Shown: in pieces, positions 7,101 to 13,910 of the stretch | Position numbering within the stretch: the first letter of the stretch is position 1 | How the letters are laid out: the number at the start of each line of letters is the position of its first letter | Assembly (NCBI RefSeq): GCF_946478925.1 | Contig: NZ_CAMLDP010000031.1 | Coordinates: 1-19,270 of the forward strand | Length of the DNA: 19,270 nucleotides | Direction: 5' to 3' | From: an uncultured Nitrososphaera sp. | Lineage (GTDB): Archaea > Thermoproteota > Nitrososphaeria > Nitrososphaerales > Nitrososphaeraceae | Notes under the pieces: model-generated | Seen by the model: the letters and a program-made list of their open reading frames with translations, nothing else | The model's database searches: none | What the model was told of the DNA's origin: nothing | Position numbers and translations under genes: made by a program

Positions 7101-7277
7101 TCAGTACACAGACTCCGCGCTGGGCCGCAGGCCGCGCTTGAAGCTCTTGCGGCCGCACTCTCTGCACTTGTAGAGCCTGCGGCGCTTGTAGGTGTATATT
7201 GCGTCCGGCTCCTCGACGACCTCGTGGACAGTCCGGCTCATGCACCTGTCGCAAAAGCGGCGCTCCTCCTGCTGCAC
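7101..7277 (-). CDS. Zinc-ribbon microprotein, about 58 aa
   Basis: Two Cys pairs, CDRC near the N-terminus and CREC about 26 residues later (RRFCDRCMSR ... LYKCRECGRKSFKRGLRP), form a zinc ribbon. Between them lies a Glu-rich then Lys/Arg-rich segment. GTG codons at 7283 and 7277 are both possible starts; a minus-strand TATA-like box (ATTAAAAT, 7301-7310) is 25 bases from the second, which I prefer. Ribbons of this type occur in ribosomal and RNA-binding proteins. It is the first gene of a two-gene unit with the methyltransferase. Confidence 0.8.
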   Translation of the reverse strand: MQQEERRFCDRCMSRTVHEVVEEPDAIYTYKRRRLYKCRECGRKSFKRGLRPSAESVY

Positions 7278-7300
7278 GCACACAGTAGCGCTATTCTGTA

Positions 7301-7310
7301 ATTTTAATAC
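7301..7310 (-). promoter_or_regulatory. TATA-like box of the zinc-ribbon/methyltransferase operon
   Basis: Minus-strand GTATTAAAAT ends 25 bases before the GTG at 7277. Confidence 0.45.
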
Positions 7311-7483
7311 ATACGGGCGTCAAAAGCAGAAAACTGGCAGAAATAATACAGGCGATTTGCAAGGCGTGTGTGTGCACTCGCGCCATTTCAAAGGCTGTGC
7401 AGCACGCGTAGAAAAAAAGAGCATGATCGCCTGCGCTGAAATTTTAATATGTGCACCTAGCTGAAAAATAAAAGAAGAAAAAG

Positions 7484-8020
7484 ATGGCGACCGTATACAC
7501 GGAGCTTTTCCAGAAGGAATGCGAGAACAGGTTTGGAGTGACCCGCGACGCTGTACGCGACGCCATTTCGCAGCCGGAAAAAGAGCAGCGCCTCGCGTCG
7601 CAGGGGCTGACCCTCATCCTGTACAGCGCAAAGATCCCCGGCTCTGACGACCATCTCGTAGTCAGCTCGCACGTGCAGGGCACGGACCTCATGGTCGACC
7701 TTGCCTTCCGGCTGAAAAAAGAGCTGGTCGACGAAGCGAAAACCACGCTTCCCTTCCCGCTCTTGCAGGCCCTTGCGCTCCGCTTCGGCCTGCCAGTCAA
7801 GATAGGAGACAGGGAGAGCAAGTTTGTCTACAACGAGGTGATACCGACGACAAGCCGTGATATCAAAAAGGTGCTTCGGATAAGCAACCCTGACGGCAGG
7901 CCGCTTGTCTCGTCGATGTGGGTCAGGATGCTTCAGAACAGCATGGGCTTTCTGGCCCAGTGCGCGCTCGTCTTTTGCATCGACTCGCAGGCTTATTCGT
8001 CGTGGCTTGAAAAGCGGTAA
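7484..8020 (+). CDS. Conserved-looking hypothetical protein, 178 aa
   Basis: A soluble protein of 178 residues from an ATG preceded by an A/G-rich tract; a TATA-like TTTAATA at 7443-7449 places the transcription start about 12 bases upstream. It has a mixed alpha/beta pattern with regions such as LTLILYSAKIPGSDDHLVVSSH, LPFPLLQALALRFGLPVKIGD and MGFLAQCALVFCIDSQAYSSW. Codon use matches neighbouring core genes. I see no signal peptide, membrane segment or catalytic motif and recognise no family; it is probably a lineage-specific thaumarchaeal protein. It stands alone between two promoters. Confidence 0.8.
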   Translation: MATVYTELFQKECENRFGVTRDAVRDAISQPEKEQRLASQGLTLILYSAKIPGSDDHLVVSSHVQGTDLMVDLAFRLKKELVDEAKTTLPFPLLQALALRFGLPVKIGDRESKFVYNEVIPTTSRDIKKVLRISNPDGRPLVSSMWVRMLQNSMGFLAQCALVFCIDSQAYSSWLEKR

Positions 8021-8161
8021 AAGAACCAGCTGCACAAAGGCAAGGCGTGAAATCATCTATAGACAGATTTTGCAGTTGCTGCTTTGGAAAAAGCAAGCAG
8101 AAACAAATTATGTAAAACCAGAATAAATTCTAAAGTCACACAAAGACGATAACGTACTACT

Positions 8162-8377
8162 TTGGCCAAAGCAAGCGATCCAAAAGAAGAGAGAGTACGC
8201 AAAAGGAGAGCCGCGTGGGCATACATAGTTGGCCTGTTTGCAGTCGTCTTTCTGTGGCGGTCCATATGGGACTGGTCCGAGATGTACTTCTCGTCGATAG
8301 GAAGTTTCATCGTGGGCCTGATTCTGATAGGAGTCGTCGCAGTGTTGCAGAGGGACCACGTCAAGGACCTGTTCTGA
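8162..8377 (+). CDS. Small two-TM membrane protein, 71 aa
   Basis: From a TTG at 8162 the protein has a basic N-terminus (KASDPKEERVRKRRAAW), a first membrane helix at about 19-33 (WAYIVGLFAVVFLWR), a short aromatic loop (DWSEMYF), and a second helix at about 46-62 (IGSFIVGLILIGVVAVL) ending in a charged tail. The positive-inside pattern puts both ends in the cytoplasm. An AT-rich GAATAAATT at 8121-8129 may be the TATA box, giving a leader of about 12 bases. No family is recognised. Confidence 0.7.
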   Translation: MAKASDPKEERVRKRRAAWAYIVGLFAVVFLWRSIWDWSEMYFSSIGSFIVGLILIGVVAVLQRDHVKDLF

Positions 8378-8408
8378 CACACATATGGCGTTGCCGGGCC
8401 GCCATCCC

Positions 8409-8455
8409 TGTTGTTGCAATGGCTCTTGCCTTGCGTCTTTGGAGTGGCAACAACA
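8409..8455. terminator. 9-bp inverted repeat after the membrane protein gene
   Basis: TGTTGTTGC (8409-8417) and GCAACAACA (8447-8455) are perfectly complementary across a 29-base loop, 32 bases after the stop at 8377. It may form a 3'-end hairpin; there is no following T-run, so termination is uncertain. Confidence 0.3.
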
Positions 8456-8484
8456 ACAAAAGTCCGTAACCTTCCATAACTAGC

Positions 8485-8492
8485 TTTTTATA
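8485..8492 (+). promoter_or_regulatory. TATA box deciding the start of the 56-aa gene
   Basis: TTTTTATA ends 23 bases before GTG 8515 but only 14 before ATG 8506. The 23-base spacing equals that of the 4527 gene, which favours the GTG. Confidence 0.5.
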
Positions 8493-8514
8493 CAACTATT
8501 GACGAATGCATCCC

Positions 8515-8685
8515 GTGCACGATGCCAAACTCGTCCACATGCACTGGGATATTGTCAAGCTGTTGTCTCTCGGTGTCGACGAAAAGTTTCTGCAAGAGGC
8601 CAACCTCTCGCCCGAACAGGCAAGAGACCTGGTAAAGGGGCTTCTCTACCTCCGCGAGCGCTACGGCGACCAGATCGGCCAGTAG
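8515..8685 (+). CDS. Small helical hypothetical protein, 56 (or 59) aa
   Basis: The frame runs from ATG 8506 or GTG 8515 to the TAG at 8683-8685. The protein (HDAKLVHMHWDIVKLLSLGV ... LSPEQARDLVKGLLYLRERY) is predicted to be two or three helices, with a possible small helix-turn-helix-like fold in LSLGVDEKFLQEANLSPEQARDL. Strong G/C third positions match neighbours. I prefer the GTG because the TATA box is exactly 23 bases upstream, as in other leaderless genes here; the ATG adds three residues. Function unknown. Confidence 0.65.
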   Translation: MHDAKLVHMHWDIVKLLSLGVDEKFLQEANLSPEQARDLVKGLLYLRERYGDQIGQ

Positions 8686-8710
8686 CAATAGTAGTAGTAA
8701 TTTACCTCTC

Positions 8711-8740
8711 TAATTTAGAAAAAGAAAAAAAGATAAAGAT
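8711..8740 (-). terminator. T-rich terminator after sucD
   Basis: Immediately after the sucD TAA the minus strand reads T-rich for about 30 bases, including runs of seven and five T, a typical archaeal oligo-U terminator. Confidence 0.6.
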
Positions 8741-9655
8741 TTACTTGCGCATCTTTTGCGCAAGCAGCTCGGGCACTTCTCCGGGGCGCTTTGCCACCGG
8801 CACCTCTGCCTTGGCATAGTTTGACACCTTCGAGTCGGCAGAGCCATAGTTGCCGTAGACTATTGCGCCTGCGTGGCCCATCCTCTTTTCCTTCGGCGCG
8901 GCCCTCCCTGCGATGTACGCCACGACCGGCTTGGAAAACGACGTCCTTATCAGGTACTCGGCAAGCTGCTCCTCCGCGTCGCCGCCTATCTCGCCGACTA
9001 CCACGACAGAGTCGACGTCCTGCCTGTCGCGTATCAGGTCAAACGCCTCTATCAGGTTGGTGCCGTTTATCGGATCACCGCCGATGCCAAGCGCAAGCCT
9101 CTGCCCAAAGCCCCTGTTCGTCAGGTTGAAGGAGCACTCGTACATCAGTGTGCCACTCCTTGAAAACACGACCGTGTTGCCGGCCTTGAACGGCTGCGCG
9201 GGCATGATTCCCACCTTCATGACCTCCGGAACGATGACTCCGGGGGTGTTTGGGCCTACCATCCTTGCGCCCTTGCTCTTGGCGTATTCGAGAACCTTTA
9301 TCGAGTCCCGGACGGGCACGTGCTCTGGTATTGCAACCAGCAGCTTTACGCCTGAATCGAGTGCCTCTATTGCGGCCGAAAGGAAGAACGGAGCAGGAAC
9401 GAAGATGCCAGAGATCTGCGCGCCCGTCGCCTTGACCGCGTCGGCCATGTTGTTGTATACAGGTATCCCTTCAAACGTCTGGCCGCCCTTGCCCGGCGTG
9501 ACCCCGCCGGCGACGTTGGTGCCGTACGCCTTCATGAGGCGCGTGTGCGTCGAGCCGTAGCTTCCAGTCATGCCCTGAATCACGACCGGCTTTTTGCCAT
9601 AATCCTTGTCGCCCTTTTCGCCGACAAGTATCTTGAATATGTCGAATTTCTCCAT
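8741..9655 (-). CDS. sucD: Succinyl-CoA synthetase (NDP-forming), alpha subunit
   Basis: This subunit binds CoA and carries the catalytic phosphohistidine; with SucC it interconverts succinyl-CoA and succinate with nucleotide phosphorylation in the cytoplasm. The 304 residues show the CoA-binding N-terminal domain (IQGMTGSYGSTHTRLM, GGVTPGKGGQ, NTPGVI) and the ligase domain with GGDPINGTN and the active-site His261 in KRMGHAGAIV. I place the start at ATG 9655 because GGTGA, matching the archaeal 16S 3' end, sits nine to five bases upstream; a GTG at 9664 that directly abuts the sucC stop would add three residues. It is the second gene of a tight sucC-sucD operon and ends in a T-rich terminator. 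Confidence 0.96.
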   Translation of the reverse strand: MEKFDIFKILVGEKGDKDYGKKPVVIQGMTGSYGSTHTRLMKAYGTNVAGGVTPGKGGQTFEGIPVYNNMADAVKATGAQISGIFVPAPFFLSAAIEALDSGVKLLVAIPEHVPVRDSIKVLEYAKSKGARMVGPNTPGVIVPEVMKVGIMPAQPFKAGNTVVFSRSGTLMYECSFNLTNRGFGQRLALGIGGDPINGTNLIEAFDLIRDRQDVDSVVVVGEIGGDAEEQLAEYLIRTSFSKPVVAYIAGRAAPKEKRMGHAGAIVYGNYGSADSKVSNYAKAEVPVAKRPGEVPELLAQKMRK

Positions 9656-9664
9656 GACTGTCAC

Positions 9665-10771
9665 CTACTTGTTCACCGCCGCGACTGCGGCCTGTATCGC
9701 TTCTTCGACCGTCGGGTACAGCTTTGCCTTGCTACCGTTGAGCATCTGTCTTGCCTTTTCCGACTCGGCGCCGGATATTCTCGCAAACACGGGCACCGCG
9801 ATGATGTTGTTCTTGTACGCGTCGAGTATGGCCTGCGCTACTAGGTCAGTTCTGACAATTCCGCCAAAGAGGTTGACGAGGATTGCCTGCACGCGCTTTA
9901 TCTTGCTGATGACCGTGAGCGCCTCGTAGATCGTCTCCGTCGTGGCGCGGCCTCCAAAGTCAAGGAATGTGCCTGCCTTGCCGCCGGCGTCAGAGACAAG
10001 GTCCAGAGTCGACATGACCAGTCCCGCGCCGTTGCCGATTATCGCGACGTTGCCGTCAAGCTCTACGAGCGAAAAGCCGCTCTCTTCAGCCTGCTTTTCA
10101 AGCTCGGAAACGTGCTCGTACTTCTTTAGCTCAGGGTGGCGGAACATGGCGTTGTCGTCGATTATCACCTTGGCGTCAAGGGCAAGCATCGAGCCGTCGC
10201 CAAGTATTGCCACAGGGTTTATCTCTGCCAGCTCGGCCTCTTTCTCTCCGGCCATCTTTGACAGTTTCGTCGCAAGGTCGACAAACGCCACTGCGGCGTT
10301 GCCTGTCAGGCCCAGCTTTCCGGCAGTGTCTTCTGCTACCTGTGGGCTGATGCCTCCTATCGGGACGTCGACTACCACCTTGTTTCCGGTGCTTTCAATC
10401 TCGACACCGCCCTCTGCTGACGCTATGAGCGAGTAGCAGCGCTTGCTCCTGTTCAAAAACAGCGAAAGGTACAGTTCTTTCTTGATGTCGGCCATCTCTT
10501 CAAGCAGGATGCCCCTTGGGAGCTCGCCTTTTACCTCCTTGTGCAAGAGTTCCGTGAATTTCGGCTCCAGCTCGGCCTCGGTCTTGCATTTGAGGATGGC
10601 GCCGGCCTTGCCCCTTCCACCCACGGTAAGCTGCGACTTTAGCACAAACGGATAACCAAGTTTCTTTGCCCCTTCTCTGGCCTCGCTCAAGTTGTTTGCC
10701 AGATGCGACCGGGGTATCCTTATTCCGAATTGGTCAAAAAGCTCCTTGCCCTGATATTCCAGTAACCGCAT
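9665..10771 (-). CDS. sucC: Succinyl-CoA synthetase (ADP-forming), beta subunit
   Basis: The nucleotide-binding subunit of succinyl-CoA synthetase, 368 residues. The N-terminal ATP-grasp domain begins MRLLEYQGKELF and contains VLKSQLTVGGRGKAGAI (about 43-59), LLEEM and the metal-binding AEINPVAI. The C-terminal flavodoxin-like domain has NGAGLVMSTLD, GGKAGTFLDFGGRA and ILVNLFGGIVRTD, the ligand-site motifs. The usual length is about 370-390. ATG 10771 lies 26 bases from a minus-strand TTATAAATA box, so the leader is minimal. An 8-bp inverted repeat lies just upstream of that box. In ammonia-oxidising archaea this enzyme would serve the incomplete TCA cycle and succinyl-CoA around the carbon-fixation cycle (family knowledge). 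Confidence 0.96.
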   Translation of the reverse strand: MRLLEYQGKELFDQFGIRIPRSHLANNLSEAREGAKKLGYPFVLKSQLTVGGRGKAGAILKCKTEAELEPKFTELLHKEVKGELPRGILLEEMADIKKELYLSLFLNRSKRCYSLIASAEGGVEIESTGNKVVVDVPIGGISPQVAEDTAGKLGLTGNAAVAFVDLATKLSKMAGEKEAELAEINPVAILGDGSMLALDAKVIIDDNAMFRHPELKKYEHVSELEKQAEESGFSLVELDGNVAIIGNGAGLVMSTLDLVSDAGGKAGTFLDFGGRATTETIYEALTVISKIKRVQAILVNLFGGIVRTDLVAQAILDAYKNNIIAVPVFARISGAESEKARQMLNGSKAKLYPTVEEAIQAAVAAVNK

Positions 10772-10796
10772 AGATAATGAGGTCAGCGATTTCCGT

Positions 10797-10805
10797 TATT
10801 TATAA
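10797..10805 (-). promoter_or_regulatory. TATA box of sucCD
   Basis: Minus-strand TTATAAATA ends 26 bases before the sucC ATG. Confidence 0.6.
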
Positions 10806-10818
10806 TTCTACTTTGCAC

Positions 10819-10842
10819 TTGATGTTGCAAAATAAACATCAA
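10819..10842. promoter_or_regulatory. 8-bp inverted repeat upstream of the sucC TATA box
   Basis: TTGATGTT (10819-10826) and AACATCAA (10835-10842) are perfectly complementary with an 8-base spacer. The element ends 14 bases upstream of the sucC TATA box and lies 30 bases beyond the permease stop. It could be a regulator site for sucCD or a 3' hairpin for the permease mRNA. Confidence 0.4.
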
Positions 10843-10871
10843 AAGGCAACTGTCTGCATCGTTGCGAAGAT

Positions 10872-12164
10872 CTATTTGGCAAGCTCAGCCTCTGGTTTTC
10901 GCACAAACCTCGTGATGGCAAGGTAGGCAAGAGAGGCTGCTGCAAGGCTTGGGATCGTGGCGCCTATCGCAGGCATTGACGGCACGTACAGGGGCGAAAG
11001 AGGCGACATGACAAAGTTGAGCAGCGTGCCAAGAGCCCACGCCGTTATCGCTGGCCACGCGATTCCCTTTTTGTTGTCGCCAAACATCATGCCCTCCGTG
11101 TACTTTTGGCGCTTGACAAGATAATAGTCGGCAAGCACCACGCCAAAGAGCGGCACAAATATTGCACCTATCAGCAAAAGAAAGTTTTCATAGTCCTGTA
11201 TTGTAACTACTGTCGCAAGCAGGGTGGATAGCGCGGTAAAGCCGATTATCAGGTGCTTTTGCGACAAATGCGGAAAGATGTTCTGCACCGACACGGCGGC
11301 CGAATAGAGGTCTGCAAACGCATTGTCCGCCTCGTCTACAAGCAGCAAGAGCATCAAAAAGCCAAAGAATATCGTCTGCATGGCCACAATTATCGCAAGC
11401 ACGTCAAACGTGCCCAGCAACACCCCGCCAAAGTAGAACAGCGTGTTTGTGAGCGCAAAACCTACCAGGGTGGCCCAGAACGCGGTCCGGCTCTTTTTCG
11501 CAAACCGGTTATAGTCCGCGACAAGAGGCATCCACGATATCGGCATCGCAATCACGAGGTCAAGCGCGGTAAAGAAGGACATGCCCTTGCCCGGCGACGT
11601 AACGACGTTGTGCGCGCCCGGCGACATCAAGAGGGTCACTATGATTATGATAGACGTGCCGTAGGCTATCCACACGGCAAACTTGCCGAGCCACTGCCGC
11701 GCCACCGCAAGCGGGCCGGCGATTCCAAGAAGCGCCACTATGGCCCCAAACACGGCGGCCAGTACGGGATACGGGACTGCGTTGCCTGAAAGAAGCGCTG
11801 CCGCGCGGGCCATTATCATTATCTCAAATGTGGTCCATCCCACGAGTTGCATGACGTTGAGGACGGCAGGCAGGTACGAGCCCCGAATGCCAAAGGCGGG
11901 GCGCATACTGACAATCGAAGTCACGCCGTGGTCGCTTCCAATCTTGCCTGCAAGCGCAAGCAGTATCGACCCGCCGACAGAGCCGGCGATTATGGCAAGA
12001 GTCGCGTCGATGAAACTTGCCTCGGACAGAAAAGAGCCGGCGGAAAGCACGAGAAGGCCGACACCGAGGCTCGACCAGAGGATGAAAAAGTCAAGACCGC
12101 CCAGCTTGCGGCCTTTATCTGGCATCGGAGTTATGCCCCACTCTGGCGCCTTGATTATCTCCAC
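10872..12164 (-). CDS. NCS1-family permease, probable pyrimidine/thiamine-precursor transporter
   Basis: The 430-residue protein has about twelve membrane segments and NCS1 (nucleobase:cation symporter 1) features: an N-terminal PEWGITPMP motif, LGGLDFFILWSSLGVGLLVL in helix 1, MRPAFGIRGSYLPAVLNVMQLVGWTTFE in helices 2-3 and the helix-6 PISWMPLVADYNRF. It resembles CytX-type carriers, and its place next to thiC suggests uptake of hydroxymethylpyrimidine or a related thiamine precursor; cytosine or another nucleobase is the alternative. The start is GTG, 25 bases from a minus-strand ATTTAATT box that lies before the end of the thiC unit, so it has its own promoter while sitting 45 bases after thiC. 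Confidence 0.9.
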   Translation of the reverse strand: MEIIKAPEWGITPMPDKGRKLGGLDFFILWSSLGVGLLVLSAGSFLSEASFIDATLAIIAGSVGGSILLALAGKIGSDHGVTSIVSMRPAFGIRGSYLPAVLNVMQLVGWTTFEIMIMARAAALLSGNAVPYPVLAAVFGAIVALLGIAGPLAVARQWLGKFAVWIAYGTSIIIIVTLLMSPGAHNVVTSPGKGMSFFTALDLVIAMPISWMPLVADYNRFAKKSRTAFWATLVGFALTNTLFYFGGVLLGTFDVLAIIVAMQTIFFGFLMLLLLVDEADNAFADLYSAAVSVQNIFPHLSQKHLIIGFTALSTLLATVVTIQDYENFLLLIGAIFVPLFGVVLADYYLVKRQKYTEGMMFGDNKKGIAWPAITAWALGTLLNFVMSPLSPLYVPSMPAIGATIPSLAAASLAYLAITRFVRKPEAELAK

Positions 12165-12186
12165 GCAGAAAGGTGCGTGCGGCCTG

Positions 12187-12194
12187 AATTAAAT
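12187..12194 (-). promoter_or_regulatory. TATA-like box of the NCS1 permease gene
   Basis: Minus-strand ATTTAATT lies between the thiC stop (12210) and the permease GTG (12164), at leaderless spacing. Confidence 0.5.
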
Positions 12195-12209
12195 GCTATT
12201 GCATCATTT

Positions 12210-13559
12210 CTAGACCTGCGCCGGTGAAGTCTCGGCAGGAGCTGCTGTTGCTTCTTCCGCCCGGGGCTTCCTCTGCTGCGGTAGTATTATGTACACGCAC
12301 GCGGCTCCGCACATCGTGCACGGCACGCTGTTGCCCTCGTGCTGCCCTCCGCGATAGTGTATGCGCTCTGCCTCCTCAGGGTTTATCGAAAGCGCGATTT
12401 GCTTCTCCCAGTTGAGGGTGCGCCTTGCCTCCGTTATTTCGGCGTCCCATTTTATCGCCCGCTCCCTTATCTTGACAAGGTCGCCGGCGTGTGCCGCTAT
12501 CCTGTACGCTATCAAGCCTTCTTTTACCTCCTCCGCAGTCGGCAGTCCAAGGTGCTCTGCCGGCGTAAGGTAGCACAAAAGGTCGACTCCTTCCGCCGCG
12601 GAAACTGCGGCGCCTATCGCGCTTGCGATGTGGTCATAGCCGGCAGCTATATCGGTTACAAGGGGCCCAAGGACATAGTAAGGGACGTCCCCCATGAGCG
12701 ACTTGGCAAGCCTGACGTTTGCGGCCACCTCGTTCAGGGGCACGTGTCCGGGGCCTTCAATCATCACCTGCACGTCTTTAGCGTGCGCCCTCTTGGCAAG
12801 CCTCGCCACGTTTATCATCTCTGCCACCTGCAGTTCGTCGTGCGCGTCCAGTATAGAGCCGGGCCTCAGCGCATCGCCGAGGCTGAACGTGACGTCGTAT
12901 TTCCTCGCTATTTCGCAGAGGTAGTCAAAGTGTTCAAAGTAAGGGTTCTCCTTCTCGTATTTCAGCATCCACGCGGCGGTTATCGTGCCTCCCTTTGAGA
13001 CGATGCCCCCGTGCCTCTGCACTTCAAGCACGCGCTTGGCAAGCTCGTTCGTTATCCCCGAGTGGATGGTAGTGTAGTCGACGCCATCTTTGGCGTTCTT
13101 TTCAAATGCGTCGAGAAAGTCGTCCTCGGTTATGTTGAGCGGATTCTTGTACTTTTCCACGCCGTGCCAATACGCCTGGTACACCGGGACTGTGCCAAAG
13201 GTTATCGGCGCGGCTTCAAGGAGCGTCTTTCTTATCAGGTTCAAGTCGCCCCCGTCCGAGAGGTCCATTATCGTATCGGCGCCATGCTTGACTGCTACCT
13301 TGGCCTTTGACACTTCCTCGGCAAGGTCCTGGTGCAGAGTAGAGGTGCCGATGTTCACGTTCACCTTTGTTTTCAGGCCCCGGCCTATCCCTGTCACCTT
13401 GATCTTTTGCGGCCTAGCGTTGTTTTTCGGGATGATTATCGAGCCGCTTGCAACGCCCCTGACTATGAAATCAAGATCCACGCCCTCGTCCTTTGCCACC
13501 TGCTTCATTTCATCAGTTGCGACGCCACGTCTGGCACTGTTCATCTGGGTAGCCACCAT
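12210..13559 (-). CDS. thiC: Phosphomethylpyrimidine synthase ThiC
   Basis: ThiC is a radical SAM enzyme that rearranges 5-aminoimidazole ribotide to HMP-phosphate, the pyrimidine half of thiamine. The 449 residues cover the whole TIM-barrel core (VNVNIGTSTLHQD, ADTIMDLSDGGDL, HSGITNEL, LGDALRPGSI, MIEGPGHVPLNE, YYVLGPLVTDIAAGYDHI) and the C-terminal cluster-binding Cys residues C414, C417 and C421. These read C-x2-C-x3-C, one residue shorter than the CX2CX4C of E. coli ThiC; this may be normal for archaea. A 20-residue Ala/Pro/Glu-rich tail follows. The start is ATG 13559, with a leader of about 11 bases from a minus-strand TTTATA box; M6 is an alternative start with GGTGG upstream. It diverges from the Cys-rich microprotein gene. 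Confidence 0.97.
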   Translation of the reverse strand: MVATQMNSARRGVATDEMKQVAKDEGVDLDFIVRGVASGSIIIPKNNARPQKIKVTGIGRGLKTKVNVNIGTSTLHQDLAEEVSKAKVAVKHGADTIMDLSDGGDLNLIRKTLLEAAPITFGTVPVYQAYWHGVEKYKNPLNITEDDFLDAFEKNAKDGVDYTTIHSGITNELAKRVLEVQRHGGIVSKGGTITAAWMLKYEKENPYFEHFDYLCEIARKYDVTFSLGDALRPGSILDAHDELQVAEMINVARLAKRAHAKDVQVMIEGPGHVPLNEVAANVRLAKSLMGDVPYYVLGPLVTDIAAGYDHIASAIGAAVSAAEGVDLLCYLTPAEHLGLPTAEEVKEGLIAYRIAAHAGDLVKIRERAIKWDAEITEARRTLNWEKQIALSINPEEAERIHYRGGQHEGNSVPCTMCGAACVYIILPQQRKPRAEEATAAPAETSPAQV

Positions 13560-13592
13560 AACTAGAATCGGAAAAAATACGCAGTGACAGGA

Positions 13593-13598
13593 TATAAA
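13593..13598 (-). promoter_or_regulatory. TATA box of thiC
   Basis: Minus-strand TTTATA predicts a transcription start near 13570 and a leader of only about 11 bases, too short for a TPP riboswitch. Confidence 0.5.
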
Positions 13599-13620
13599 GA
13601 ATGTTCTACCTTTTTGCAGG

Positions 13621-13660
13621 TCTAAACAAAATTTAGCTTGCTGCTCTAAACTAGCTTGCT
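13621..13660. promoter_or_regulatory. Paired direct repeats between thiC and the Cys-rich microprotein gene
   Basis: TCTAAAC occurs at 13621-13627 and 13645-13651; TAGCTTGCT occurs at 13634-13642 and 13652-13660. The repeats lie 23-67 bases upstream of the thiC TATA box and 42-81 bases before the divergent ATG at 13702. Repeated sites at this place suggest binding by a regulator of the thiamine genes; no matching known operator is recognised. Confidence 0.4.
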
Positions 13661-13701
13661 ACTTGGATTAACAGAAAATCCCTGAAAAATACGGCATACA
13701 T

Positions 13702-13845
13702 ATGCAGGCAACAGCAGAGGAGCAGCAGCAAGAGCGGGCAGTATTTTGCGAAACCCACGGCAAGAAATGCAGGTTTGTTTCGCCGGGGGCAGCAAAGTGT
13801 GCCTGCTGCGGAAAACGCATCTGTCTGTGCAACTATGTCCTGTGA
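13702..13845 (+). CDS. Cys-rich zinc-binding microprotein, 47 aa (B-box-like)
   Basis: From ATG 13702 the protein has a Gln/Glu-rich N-terminus and then six to seven Cys plus one His: C16-x2-H19-x3-C23, C33-x-C35-C36 and C41-x-C43 (VFCETHGKKC ... KCACCGKRICLC). The order C-x2-H ... C ... C-x2-C ... C is reminiscent of a B-box or treble-clef zinc site, so zinc binding is likely. No good TATA box is visible at leaderless distance. It sits between thiC (divergent) and thiDN (same strand); without the 2-kb insertion its stop would be 42 bases from the thiDN start, so it may belong to the thiamine regulon as a small regulator. That role is inference. Confidence 0.65.
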   Translation: MQATAEEQQQERAVFCETHGKKCRFVSPGAAKCACCGKRICLCNYVL

Positions 13846-13848
13846 GCG

Positions 13849-13910
13849 GATAGACGGAATAAGTCATCTCTGTTATCCTGCCGTGAATTGACAAGGGTAG
13901 CGCTTTCCAT
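13849..13910 (+). repeat. Left copy of a 62-bp direct repeat (thiDN 5' end)
   Basis: It matches 15893-15954 at 61 of 62 bases, with bases 13857-13910 perfectly identical (54 bp). It carries the thiDN upstream region, the TTG start and the codons for MTRVALSI, but is followed by unrelated sequence. A short TGAGCG just before the repeat also occurs before the right copy with a three-base offset. Confidence 0.95.

Noticed and set aside
8215..8469. 84-codon ORF overlapping the two-TM protein
   Set aside because: It is an out-of-frame shadow; the other frame has clear membrane helices and an AT-rich promoter.
13560..13701. TPP riboswitch upstream of thiC
   Set aside because: The TATA box leaves a leader of only about 11 bases, and no THI-box core is visible.
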